64,000 nt of DNA from an uncultured Nitrospira sp. (GTDB taxonomy: Bacteria; Nitrospirota; Nitrospiria; Nitrospirales; Nitrospiraceae). Below are positions 55,866 through 64,000 of the stretch, one piece after another. The stretch's first letter is position 1. Every line of letters begins with the position of its first letter. Where the stretch lies: assembly GCA_902500775.1 (NCBI GenBank), contig CABVRZ010000006.1, forward strand, positions 62,001 through 126,000. The letters run 5' to 3'. The notes under the pieces are model-generated. The model made no database searches, was not told where the DNA came from, and saw only the letters and a program-made list of their open reading frames with translations. A program made the position numbers and the translations under genes.

Positions 55866-56666
55866 TCATACTTTAAAAAATACTCCGCTGTTCTGCAGCT
55901 CACGCTTAACCGTTTCATATTGCTGGAGCCGTTCCGCGACGCCGGGGACGTCCTCCGGACGATCCACCCTCAGCGAGGCATGCTTGGTTTCCCATACGCG
56001 GATGCGAATGCCAGAATCGAGGGCACGAAGCTGTTCAAGTTTTTCCGCATCTTCTAGGCGACTGGTCGGGAGCGAGGCCAACTGAAGCAATGTGTCTCTC
56101 CCATAGATATACAGCCCGAGATGAATGTAATGGAGCCCCCCGATGGCCTGTTGTTGAGCGACGTCACGAACAAACGGGATGGGCGCGCGTGAAAAATAGA
56201 GCGCGTCTCCTTTCGCATCGGTCACGACTTTCACCACGGCAGGATTGAGAAGATCGTCGGTCGAATCGATCACTCGCTTCAGTGTTCCCATCCTGACACC
56301 ACTGTCCAAAAATGGCTCGATGAGATCGGTCAAGAGCTCTGAGGATAAGGGAATCTCGTCCCCTTGCAAGTCCAGAAAATAATCCCCTGCAAACATCCGA
56401 GCCACCGCAGCAACCCTGTCCGTTCCGGTGCGATATTCACCCGCAACAAACACGGCACGGCCCCCAAATCGCTCGACCACCTGCTTGATGCGCTCGTCAT
56501 CGGTTGCAACCAGCACCTGCGATACGGCACGACAAGCCGCCGCCTGTTCGTACACATGCTGAATCATTGGCTTGCCGTTCAGCTCGACCAGCGGCTTTCC
56601 GGGGAAACGGGATGAGCCGTATCGTGCTGGAATAACGATCGTCACCGTTCGCGACGCTTTAGTCAT
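55866..56666 (-). CDS. kdsB: CMP-Kdo synthetase (3-deoxy-manno-octulosonate cytidylyltransferase)
   Basis: This 266-residue enzyme activates Kdo with CTP. Motifs: 'IVIPARYGSSRFPGKPLVELNGKPMIQHVYEQA', 'VLVATDDERI', 'YRTGTDRVAAVARM', 'FLDLQGDEIPLSSELL', 'YFSRAPIPF' and 'HLGLYIYGRDTLL'. In the family the segment is usually QGDEP; here Ile follows Glu. I started it at ATG 56666, which overlaps the end of rfaE1 by 8 bases; a longer frame adds 25 non-conserved residues. Confidence 0.96.
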   Translation of the reverse strand: MTKASRTVTIVIPARYGSSRFPGKPLVELNGKPMIQHVYEQAAACRAVSQVLVATDDERIKQVVERFGGRAVFVAGEYRTGTDRVAAVARMFAGDYFLDLQGDEIPLSSELLTDLIEPFLDSGVRMGTLKRVIDSTDDLLNPAVVKVVTDAKGDALYFSRAPIPFVRDVAQQQAIGGLHYIHLGLYIYGRDTLLQLASLPTSRLEDAEKLEQLRALDSGIRIRVWETKHASLRVDRPEDVPGVAERLQQYETVKRELQNSGVFFKV

Positions 56667-57744
56667 CTCCGAAGGCCTCAGACAACTGCGCCGGCGACAC
56701 CGTTGCCGTTCCGACCATTCCGACCACAATCCCGGCGGCATAATTCGCCATCGCGGCCCCTGTCTTGATGTCGGCCCCTACCCCAAGGGCCAGCGCCAGG
56801 GTCCCAATAACGGTATCTCCCGCACCAGTGACATCATAGACCTGCCGCGCCTTCGTCGGAAGATGCCAGGACCGCCCATCTCCTTCATAGAGACTCATAC
56901 CCTTCTCCCCACGCGTGACCAGCACGGACTGACAACCCAGTCGCTGGCGGATCATGGTTCCGGCTTCATTGATCGTTTGATCGTCATCCCCATGCATCCC
57001 CGACGCTTGCGTTGCCTCGAGGTGATTCGGCGTAATAACTGTGACCCCCTTATAGAAATTGAAGTGTTCAACCTTCGGATCGACGATGACCGGAACCCTG
57101 CGCAACGCCGCCAGACGAGTGATCTCCGCCATCAAAGCCGACGAGATGACGCCTTTGGCATAGTCTGAAACCACGATACAGGACAGGTCGCGGAGTTTTG
57201 ACTCCACATATCGCACAATCTTCTGTCGAAGCGGTGCTCTCAATTCACTTCGCCCTTCAATGTCATATCGAACAATCTGTTGATTGTGTGCGATGACTCG
57301 GCTCTTTCTGGTCGTCGGCCGTTCACGATCGATCACGAGACCAGCACGGCTCGCCTTGGTGTCCCCAAGTTGCTTGAGCAACCGTTTTCCACTCTCATCC
57401 GCTCCAATCACTCCGCAGAGATAGGCTTTTCCGCCAAGCGCCAGAATATTGCTATAGACGTTGGCCGCTCCACCGAGTCGGATCGACTCCGATTCGACAT
57501 GAACGACCGGAACCGGCGCTTCAGGAGAGATCCGGCTCACTCGCCCCATGACATAATGATCAAGGATCAAGTCGCCGATGACGAGAACGGAGGCTTGTGG
57601 AAATCGCTGTAAATACGCACGGAGTACCGTGGATGGGGGAGAGTCCCCCCTCCCCTGTGAGTTCCTTTTGGGAGGAACGACGTGACCGCTTTTTTTTACT
57701 GAATGGCTTTGGCGAATCGTTCCCACCGAACCCACTCCGTCCAA
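56659..57744 (-). CDS. rfaE1: D-glycero-beta-D-manno-heptose-7-phosphate kinase (RfaE domain I only)
   Basis: This 361-residue PfkB-family kinase phosphorylates heptose 7-phosphate at O1 for LPS-core heptose. It shows 'VLVIGDLILDHYVMGRVSRISPEAPVPVV', 'RLGGAANVYSNILALGG', 'VSDYAKGVIS', 'VTRGEKGMSLYE' and the catalytic 'YDVTGAGDTVIGTLALALG'. The cytidylyltransferase domain of two-domain HldE is absent, so this is the stand-alone form. The first about 35 residues look non-conserved and overlap lepB by 49 bases, so translation may begin further in. Confidence 0.93.
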   Translation of the reverse strand: MDGVGSVGTIRQSHSVKKSGHVVPPKRNSQGRGDSPPSTVLRAYLQRFPQASVLVIGDLILDHYVMGRVSRISPEAPVPVVHVESESIRLGGAANVYSNILALGGKAYLCGVIGADESGKRLLKQLGDTKASRAGLVIDRERPTTRKSRVIAHNQQIVRYDIEGRSELRAPLRQKIVRYVESKLRDLSCIVVSDYAKGVISSALMAEITRLAALRRVPVIVDPKVEHFNFYKGVTVITPNHLEATQASGMHGDDDQTINEAGTMIRQRLGCQSVLVTRGEKGMSLYEGDGRSWHLPTKARQVYDVTGAGDTVIGTLALALGVGADIKTGAAMANYAAGIVVGMVGTATVSPAQLSEAFGDD

Positions 57745-58466
57745 TTTCCCTGCCCGTTCCAGGACCAGTAAATACGAAACGCTTTGCCGCGAATTTTCTC
57801 CTCACGGACATACCCCCAGAACCGACTATCCAGACTTTGGTCGCGATTGTCACCCATGACAAAATAGGACTCCTCCGGGACCGTCACGGGGCCGAAATTA
57901 TCGCGGGGGTTGACCGTCCCGTCGATGATGCCTGGATCAATGCGTTGGGTAAAGGGTTTGTCGTCAAGCGGCTGGCCATTCACGAGCACGACCTTGTTCC
58001 GTAGCTGAACCGTGTCTCCAGGCAGTCCGACAATGCGCTTGATGAAATCCTTCTCTTCATCCTCGGGAAACCGAAAGACGATAATATCGCCGCGTTGCGG
58101 CTTGCCGAACGTGACGACGGTGGCGGACGTATAACAATTGACCGGCGGGAAACTCCATTGCAGTTTGCAGTCCGTCGGCCACTGCAGGCCATAAGACAAC
58201 TTGCTCACCAAAATGTGATCGCCGATCAGCAAGGTTGGAATCATGGATCCTGAGGGAATTTTGAAAGCCTGGACAACGAACACGCGAATGGCGAACGCCA
58301 ACAACATAGCCACGATGATCGCTTCGGCATATTCTCGAACGATGGACTTACGTCCCGCCTGGTCGACGTTGTCGGCGAGCTTGGCCCCGCCCAACGAGGC
58401 TGGCTCACCAGACCGTGACCCACCGGACAACTTGTCCACATTGCGCTGATTTGAATCGGGGCTCAT
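57696..58466 (-). CDS. lepB: Signal peptidase I
   Basis: This 256-residue membrane protease removes signal peptides from exported proteins. It has a membrane helix at about 48-64, the catalytic S74 in '[15 protein letters not shown]', the general base K143 in '[12 protein letters not shown]', and box E '[16 protein letters not shown]'. The 45-residue polar N-terminus precedes a single anchor. The ATG overlaps the lepA stop by four bases. Confidence 0.96.
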   Translation of the reverse strand: MSPDSNQRNVDKLSGGSRSGEPASLGGAKLADNVDQAGRKSIVREYAEAIIVAMLLAFAIRVFVVQAFKIPSGSMIPTLLIGDHILVSKLSYGLQWPTDCKLQWSFPPVNCYTSATVVTFGKPQRGDIIVFRFPEDEEKDFIKRIVGLPGDTVQLRNKVVLVNGQPLDDKPFTQRIDPGIIDGTVNPRDNFGPVTVPEESYFVMGDNRDQSLDSRFWGYVREEKIRGKAFRIYWSWNGQGNWTEWVRWERFAKAIQ

Positions 58467-60262
58467 TCGTCCCCGACCTTTAAAATCGCCAGGAAGGCTT
58501 CCTGCGGAACTTCAACACTGCCAACCGCTTTCATGCGCTTCTTTCCTTCCTTCTGTTTCTCCAGCAACTTCCGTTTCCGCGTGATATCACCGCCATAGCA
58601 TTTCGCCAACACATTTTTCTTCATCGCACCGATTGTCTCACGCGCCACGATCTTGCTCCCGATGGCCGCCTGAATCGCGATCTCATACATCTGCCTCGGA
58701 ATCAATTCCTTCATTTTTTCAGCGAGCTGACGCCCGCGTTGCACCGACCGATCCTTATGCGTAATAAAGGACAAGGCATCGACCGCCTCACCGTTTAGTA
58801 AGATGTCGAGTCGCACCAGATCGGATTCGCGATAGCCGAGCAACTCGTAATCCAGCGACGCATAGCCCTGTGTGCGGGACTTAAGTTTATCGTAAAAATC
58901 AAGAATGACCTCATTGAGCGGCAATTCATAACTGATCATCACCCGCGTCGGATCCAGGAAGTGGATGCTTCGCTGAATGCCTCGGCGCTCCTGGCACAGC
59001 TGAAGAATGGCCCCCATATATCGTTCCGGCGTAATGACCGACGCGAGAATAAACGGCTCTTCGAACGACTCGATGCTGCTGGGAGGCGGGAGCTGTGAGG
59101 GATTCATGACCTCCGACACCTCGCCTTTGGTCGTCATCACACGATACACGACGGTAGGGGCCGTGGTGAGCAGCGTCAAGTTATACTCACGTTCAAGGCG
59201 TTCCTGAATGATCTCCATATGGAGCAGACCCAAGAACCCGCAGCGAAATCCAAACCCCAAGGCCAAGGACGTTTCTGGTTCGTAGACGAACGACGAATCA
59301 TTGAGCCGGAGCTTGACCAGCGCATCCCGCAAATCTTCATACCGGGCCGTGTCGGTCGGATACAGCCCACAGAACACCAACGGTTTGACGTCTTTATACC
59401 CTGGAAACGGTTCACGCGTAGGCGACACCGCATCCGTGAGCGTATCTCCGATTTTGACGTCCGCCACTTCCCGCATATTGGCACAGAGATATCCCACCTC
59501 GCCGGTCAGCAGCTCCGTTTTCTTCGTGCGCTTGGGGGCAAAGTGCCCAACTTCCATCACCTCGAACATGCGATTGTTCGACATGACCTTGATTTTCATG
59601 CCGGGTCTAATCGCCCCATCCACTACACGCGTCAACACGATCACACCCTGATAGTTATCGAACCATGAATCGAAGATCAGCGCTTTGAGCGGCGCCTGCG
59701 GATCTCCTGAGGGAGGTGGGATTCGCGCAATGACCGCCTCCAAGACCTCCGGCACTCCTTTGCCCTCCTTCGCACTAATGGGAAGGGCATCATCCGCTTC
59801 GAGCTGTAACACTTCGGAGATCGACTGCTTGGTTCCTTCAAGATCGGCACTGGCCAGATCGATCTTATTGATCACCGGAATAATCGTCAGCTGATTGGCC
59901 ATCGCCAGATTCACGTTGGCAATCGTCTGCGCCTGCACGCCTTGCGTGGCATCAACGAGCAAGAGCGCCCCCTCGCAAGCCGCAAGGCTGCGCGAGACCT
60001 CATAGGTGAAGTCGACGTGCCCCGGCGTATCGATCAAATGCAACGCATAGGTCTTCCCGTCCTTGGCCTTGTACCGGATCGCCACTGCATGGGCCTTGAT
60101 CGTAATGCCACGTTCCCGTTCGAGATCCATGGCATCGAGGATCTGATCTTTGGCCTCTCGGGCAGTAACTGCGCCAGTAGCTTCGAGGAACCGGTCAGCG
60201 AGGGTTGATTTGCCGTGATCGATATGAGCGATTATGGAAAAATTGCGTATAAGAGTTTGCAA
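58463..60262 (-). CDS. lepA: Elongation factor 4 (LepA GTPase)
   Basis: This 599-residue translation factor back-translocates stalled ribosomes. Motifs are G1 '[14 protein letters not shown]', G3 'DTPGHVDF', G4 'NKIDL', the LepA-specific '[24 protein letters not shown]', and the C-terminal '[25 protein letters not shown]'. The length is exactly typical. It heads the minus-strand run that continues into lepB and the Kdo/heptose genes, with an excellent promoter 30 bases upstream. Confidence 0.98.
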   Translation of the reverse strand: MQTLIRNFSIIAHIDHGKSTLADRFLEATGAVTAREAKDQILDAMDLERERGITIKAHAVAIRYKAKDGKTYALHLIDTPGHVDFTYEVSRSLAACEGALLLVDATQGVQAQTIANVNLAMANQLTIIPVINKIDLASADLEGTKQSISEVLQLEADDALPISAKEGKGVPEVLEAVIARIPPPSGDPQAPLKALIFDSWFDNYQGVIVLTRVVDGAIRPGMKIKVMSNNRMFEVMEVGHFAPKRTKKTELLTGEVGYLCANMREVADVKIGDTLTDAVSPTREPFPGYKDVKPLVFCGLYPTDTARYEDLRDALVKLRLNDSSFVYEPETSLALGFGFRCGFLGLLHMEIIQERLEREYNLTLLTTAPTVVYRVMTTKGEVSEVMNPSQLPPPSSIESFEEPFILASVITPERYMGAILQLCQERRGIQRSIHFLDPTRVMISYELPLNEVILDFYDKLKSRTQGYASLDYELLGYRESDLVRLDILLNGEAVDALSFITHKDRSVQRGRQLAEKMKELIPRQMYEIAIQAAIGSKIVARETIGAMKKNVLAKCYGGDITRKRKLLEKQKEGKKRMKAVGSVEVPQEAFLAILKVGDE

Positions 60263-60291
60263 ATCCTAACTCATTGGTGAAAATCGGCTCA

Positions 60292-60319
60292 TTATAGTAA
60301 CTGCCTCCTGGGTTGTCAA
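60292..60319 (-). promoter_or_regulatory. Near-perfect sigma-70 promoter of lepA
   Basis: On the minus strand: TTGACA (60314-60319), a spacer of exactly 16-17 bases, and TATAAT (60292-60297 read in reverse). Transcription would begin near 60285, only about 22 bases before the lepA ATG. Both hexamers match consensus. Confidence 0.85.
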
Positions 60320-60448
60320 AGCGATCACCCCCACTTATAATCACGCGCCGCCTCGAGGTCCCTGCCTCGTTGATTGGTATGCGTCAGTCATCGATCGCTG
60401 GCCAAGCTTCTCATAATCACACGATTGGTGAATGACGTCCATGTCATC

Positions 60449-61849
60449 ATGACTCGACAACCTTCGACTCGACAGCTCAAGGACTGGGACCGTCGTTACC
60501 TCTGGCATCCGTTTACCCAGATGCAGGAGTGGGAGCAGGAGGACCCGCTCATTATCGAGCGTGGCAAAGGCTCCTATCTGATCGATACGGAGGGCAGGAA
60601 ATATCTCGACGGCACCTCCTCGATTTGGGTCAATCTCCATGGCCACCGCCACCCGGTTCTCGATCGCGCCATCAAGCAGCAGCTCGACAAAATCGCCCAC
60701 TCGACCTTTCTCGGGCTCTCGAACCCGCCGGCGATTGAGCTCGCCCGTGAGTTAATCCGCATTGCCCCTAAAGGGCTCACTCGTGTCTTCTATTCGGACA
60801 ACGGTTCAACCGCGGTCGAGATTGCCCTCAAGATGGCCGTCCAATACTGGCAACAGCGCCATCCTGATGCCGGTCCAAAAAACACGTTCCTCCATCTGAA
60901 ACTCGCGTACCATGGAGATACGATTGGGGCCGTGAGCGTCGGCAACATCGAACTATTCCATGCGCGGTTTAAACCGCTCCTGTTTCCGACGGTAGAGGTC
61001 GAACCGCCCCATTGCTACCGCTGTCCGCTGAAGCTCGCGTACCCGTCTTGTGATATGGCCTGCACGGAACCGATTGAAGACATCTTACAGAATCGGCATC
61101 GGGAATTAGCCGGTTTGATCATCGAACCGATCATGCAAGCTGCTGCCGGCATGATTCCCCAACCGCTCGGCTACCTGAAACGACTCCGTGAGCTCTGTAC
61201 ACGAAGCAATGTTCTGTTGATCGCCGACGAAGTGGCAACAGGCTTTGGACGGACAGGTAAGATGTTCGCCTGCGAGCATGAAGGCGTGACGCCGGATCTC
61301 ATGGCGATCAGCAAAGGACTCACCGGTGGGTATATGCCGTTGGCGGCCACCTTCACAACGGATGAGATCTATCAAGGCTTTCTCGGCCGCTACGACGAGT
61401 TCAAAACGTTCTTCCATGGCCACAGTTTTACCGGCAATCCTTTGGGCTGTTCCGTAGCGCTCGCGAGTCTTCACGTGTTTCGTCATGAAAAGACGCTCGC
61501 TCGACTTTCTTCCAGAATCAAGCTATTCAGCCGATTGCTTGCACCGCTTGCGGCGCTCCCACAGGTCGGCGACATCCGTCAGCGGGGACTCATGGCGGGA
61601 GTTGAATTGGTTATGGATAAAACGACCAAATCTCCCTACCCACTCAGCGCCAAGGCCGGACATCGCGTGGCAGCCATCGCCCGATCAAAGGGATTGATCT
61701 TACGACCGATTGGGAATGTCCTGGTTCTCGTCCCGCCACTCTCGATCTCCAAAGAGGACCTAAAAACAATGGTGGAAATCCTCAAAGAATCCATAGAGAC
61801 TCTGGACATCGATTCATGCCCAACTCACGGTACGCACAACAACCGGTAA
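60449..61849 (+). CDS. bioA: Adenosylmethionine-8-amino-7-oxononanoate aminotransferase
   Basis: This 466-residue PLP enzyme makes 7,8-diaminopelargonate in biotin synthesis. It shows 'DRRYLWHPFTQMQEWEQEDP', 'YLDGTSSIWVNLHGHRHP', 'RVFYSDNGSTAVEIALKMA', 'LAYHGDTIGAVSVG', the cofactor Asp in 'NVLLIADEVATGFGRTGKMFA' and the PLP lysine in 'AISKGLTGGYMPLA'. I chose ATG 60449; the frame extends 25 codons upstream without homologous-looking sequence. The next gene follows after 6 bases. No other biotin gene is in the window. Confidence 0.95.
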   Translation: MTRQPSTRQLKDWDRRYLWHPFTQMQEWEQEDPLIIERGKGSYLIDTEGRKYLDGTSSIWVNLHGHRHPVLDRAIKQQLDKIAHSTFLGLSNPPAIELARELIRIAPKGLTRVFYSDNGSTAVEIALKMAVQYWQQRHPDAGPKNTFLHLKLAYHGDTIGAVSVGNIELFHARFKPLLFPTVEVEPPHCYRCPLKLAYPSCDMACTEPIEDILQNRHRELAGLIIEPIMQAAAGMIPQPLGYLKRLRELCTRSNVLLIADEVATGFGRTGKMFACEHEGVTPDLMAISKGLTGGYMPLAATFTTDEIYQGFLGRYDEFKTFFHGHSFTGNPLGCSVALASLHVFRHEKTLARLSSRIKLFSRLLAPLAALPQVGDIRQRGLMAGVELVMDKTTKSPYPLSAKAGHRVAAIARSKGLILRPIGNVLVLVPPLSISKEDLKTMVEILKESIETLDIDSCPTHGTHNNR

Positions 61850-61855
61850 CAGCAC

Positions 61856-63064
61856 ATGCCCTCTATGCAGATCTGTGACTTTCTCGTCATCGGCGGCGGA
61901 GTCATCGGCCTCAGTATCGCACGTGAGCTTCGAAAACGCCGCGGAGATGCTCGGATTCTGTTAATTGAAAAGGAGTCATCGTGCGGAACCCATGCCAGCG
62001 GACGCAACAGTGGGGTCCTCCATGCCGGGTTCTACTACTCACCCGATAGCCTAAAGGCCAAATTTACGCGCCTTGGAAATGAGCGACTCACCGCGTACTG
62101 TGAGGAGAAGCAGATCCCTCTCAATAAATGTGGGAAGCTCGTCGTTGCCAAAGATGCTACGGATTTGCCGTCACTTGACGAGTTATTCCGACGAGGCCAG
62201 ATCAATGGGATCGAGCTCCAACCTCTGACCGAAACAGAAGCCAAATCCATCGAACCTCGAGTCAAAACCTATCAACGGGCTCTGTTCTCTCCCCGTACCT
62301 CGACCGTCAATCCTCTCCATGTCGTCAATGCGATGCAACAAGATGCGGTCCGTGAGGGGATTCAGATTCAATGTGACACCGCCTATCAAGGTCAAGCCAA
62401 CGGGACCGTTCGGACAACTCAAGACCGCATCACAGCCGGATATGTCGTCAATGCCGCAGGTCTCTACGCCGATAAAATTGCCATGGACTATGGTTTTTCC
62501 GAAAAGTATCGGATCCTCCCGTTTAAGGGGCTCTATCTGTACTCTGATGAACCCCCAGGGTCGATTCGGACCAATATTTACCCAGTTCCAGATCTGAGAA
62601 ACCCGTTCTTAGGTGTTCACTTCACAATCACGGCTGATGGAAAGGCCAAGATCGGCCCGACCGCTATCCCAGCCATGTGGCGTGAAAACTACGAAGGGTT
62701 TGGGAATTTTGATCTCGGTGAGTTGGTGGAAGTCGCAAGCCGAGGACTCGGACTGTTAACTGGAGCTGGATTCGACTTCAGGCGTTTGGCACTGGAGGAA
62801 ATTACCAAGTACTCCCGGAGCAAGATGGTGTCGCTTGCCTCAGTCCTCGCCGAGGGAGTGGCCGAACGTCACTATCACCAATGGGGGCGCCCCGGTATCC
62901 GGGCACAGCTATTGGATATCACAAAGAAGAAACTCGAAATGGATTTTGTCCTGGAAGGTGACCGCCATTCCATGCACGTGCTGAATGCGGTCTCCCCGGC
63001 CTTTACCTGCTCACTCCCTTTTGCCAGCTATGTCTGTGACCACATCGATAAAGCCCTCAGCTAA
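61856..63064 (+). CDS. lhgO: L-2-hydroxyglutarate dehydrogenase/oxidase-like flavoprotein
   Basis: This 402-residue FAD enzyme of the DAO family oxidises L-2-hydroxyglutarate to 2-oxoglutarate. It has the FAD Rossmann motif 'DFLVIGGGVIGLSIAREL', the LhgO hallmark 'ASGRNSGVLHAGFYYSPDSLKAKF', 'VNAAGLYADKIA', 'FLGVHFTITADGKAKIGPTA' and 'RPGIRAQLLD'. The length matches the family. It lies 6 bases after bioA and is probably co-transcribed. Confidence 0.92.
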   Translation: MPSMQICDFLVIGGGVIGLSIARELRKRRGDARILLIEKESSCGTHASGRNSGVLHAGFYYSPDSLKAKFTRLGNERLTAYCEEKQIPLNKCGKLVVAKDATDLPSLDELFRRGQINGIELQPLTETEAKSIEPRVKTYQRALFSPRTSTVNPLHVVNAMQQDAVREGIQIQCDTAYQGQANGTVRTTQDRITAGYVVNAAGLYADKIAMDYGFSEKYRILPFKGLYLYSDEPPGSIRTNIYPVPDLRNPFLGVHFTITADGKAKIGPTAIPAMWRENYEGFGNFDLGELVEVASRGLGLLTGAGFDFRRLALEEITKYSRSKMVSLASVLAEGVAERHYHQWGRPGIRAQLLDITKKKLEMDFVLEGDRHSMHVLNAVSPAFTCSLPFASYVCDHIDKALS

Positions 63065-63522
63065 CAGGACTCAGCAGAGCCGGATCTCTTCGCACACACC
63101 AAGGAGCATAGCCAGAGTCGTGTAATTTGTATCACAGTAGAGTCAGAATCCCGCTGATTGGTGTTGCCGTTCAAACGGCGTTCATTCGTCTGATTCCACG
63201 GATTTGCTTGGCCAATTCCATAGAGAAACTTACAGTGGAGCAAGACTTGCGGCATAAAGCAAGTAATGGTGCTCGGAAGATCGGGTGCGTGGTTCTCGAT
63301 GACCGGCCGCATCATGAATGCGGAGAGTGTCTATGCAAGATACAAGACGCGACCACCAGTGGTGGATTGGTCGGTGGGAATCAAGACAATTATGATAGCC
63401 TGCCACATGCCTGAATGGTCACGTACAGGTGCAGGTTGGCTTCATAAGACAGCTGGGGCTGCTGAACTCCGATATTTTTCCCGCACATCCAGATTTGTGT
63501 TTACGTCTTTTTCAGTTGAGCC
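63065..63522. other. Intergenic stretch without a recognisable gene
   Basis: About 460 bases between two convergent genes. Frames of up to 95 codons exist on the plus strand (63127-63414) but show no domain, signal or ribosome site. Alternating frames suggest decayed sequence. No strong terminator hairpin was seen. Confidence 0.4.
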
Positions 63523-64000
63523 TTAACGACTATGCTTTTGACGGATTCCTTTGATCGCCTCCTTAGCTGAAGTCTGTGCTGGATTCTTGTCATCGTCGGC
63601 GATGCGCGTCAGTTCAGTTGCTATGTGCTGCGTGCCAACCAATCCCAAACCAGCTAAGGCCGCAGACTTGTAGCGCTCGACGTATTGTAGGAGTTCACGC
63701 TCAGCGTATTGCTTTCCAGAGATCGCTAGTTGCCGTGCTGTTTCTGCCTTGCCCATCTGTAGGTCCCCCAATTGCCTTAGCCAGGTCTGACGCTCGTCAT
63801 AGCGTCTGGCCACCGCGGCACTGACCGTATTCATCTCTTGTTCTGTCGGGCCCAAACGGAACGCCTCCCAGAACGCTAGTTCGAGCACAGAACCGAACGT
63901 GGTAATTTTTCTCTCAAAGGCCATCTGTTCTGCGGCGCCGCAGTTCGTATTGAGCCAAGTCAGAACAAGCTTCTGCGCTTCCGGCTTCAACGTAGCAAAT
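63523..64000 (-). CDS. Hypothetical protein, N-terminus beyond the window
   Basis: The frame stays open to the window edge, so the start is not seen; the first internal start-like codon is a TTG at 63990. About 158 residues are visible. They are helical and charged ('LVLTWLNTNCGAAEQMAFER', 'AVARRYDERQTWLRQLGDLQ'), with Ala-rich helices near the end ('YKSAALAGLGLVGTQHIATEL'), resembling a soluble or peripheral coiled protein. I do not recognise the family. Confidence 0.55.
   Translation of the reverse strand, partial: FATLKPEAQKLVLTWLNTNCGAAEQMAFERKITTFGSVLELAFWEAFRLGPTEQEMNTVSAAVARRYDERQTWLRQLGDLQMGKAETARQLAISGKQYAERELLQYVERYKSAALAGLGLVGTQHIATELTRIADDDKNPAQTSAKEAIKGIRQKHSR

Noticed and set aside
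63127-63414. 95-codon plus-strand frame after lhgO
   Set aside because: No ribosome site, no domain and biased-free composition; likely non-coding or decayed.

Overview
The window looks like a chromosome segment of a Nitrospira-type bacterium (phylum Nitrospirota). That assignment is an inference from gene content, Gram-negative Kdo/heptose genes, and intergenic repeats resembling those I associate with this group. There is no rRNA or other phylogenetic marker to prove it. I found no tRNA, CRISPR array, transposase or phage gene.

The left half (about 2.4-37.2 kb) is a large periplasmic copper-protein locus. It holds three giant secreted multicopper oxidases (1579, 1610 and 1647 aa) built from six cupredoxin-like domains. 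With them come three exported proteins carrying an amicyanin-like blue-copper site (C-x2-H-x2-M) fused to a carboxypeptidase-regulatory-like domain, and five exported SUMF1/NirV-like proteins that lack the formylglycine-generating cysteines. The set also includes three LolA/DUF4412-like exported proteins, a HEAT-repeat protein, a small SmbP-like protein and a trypsin-like protease with a PDZ domain. A membrane histidine kinase and an NtrC-class regulator sit beside the first oxidase. The 0.7 kb upstream of that oxidase holds a good sigma-54 -24/-12 promoter and two near-identical palindromes placed like enhancer sites. The other two oxidases instead have sigma-70-like candidates. The layout looks like repeated duplication of an oxidase + cupredoxin + SUMF1 + LolA-like module. 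The nearest described proteins by size and domain number are the giant oxidases implicated in Mn(II) oxidation, but the substrate here is unknown.

From 38.0 to 46.8 kb lies a minus-strand operon of unknown function: a MutL-family (glutamate mutase L) ATPase, a lipoyl-like/KOW protein, a DUF6754-like membrane protein, three further membrane proteins, a small cytosolic protein and a divergent MEMO1-family protein that has lost two of its three metal ligands. No mutase is present. A stray 47-codon copy of one membrane protein's N-terminus is embedded in the operon.

From 46.9 to 49.6 kb is a short accessory patch: a BrnT-type toxin with a partner gene, a frameshifted outer-membrane beta-barrel pseudogene and a HEPN-motif protein. 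From 49.7 to 63.1 kb the content is housekeeping: plsY, an exported esterase, pgsA, then a lepA-lepB-rfaE1-kdsB-pyrG-kdsA-kdsD run driven by a near-perfect sigma-70 promoter, with bioA and lhgO diverging from it. Two families of dispersed repeats (two and three copies here) lie at or near the 3' ends of genes.
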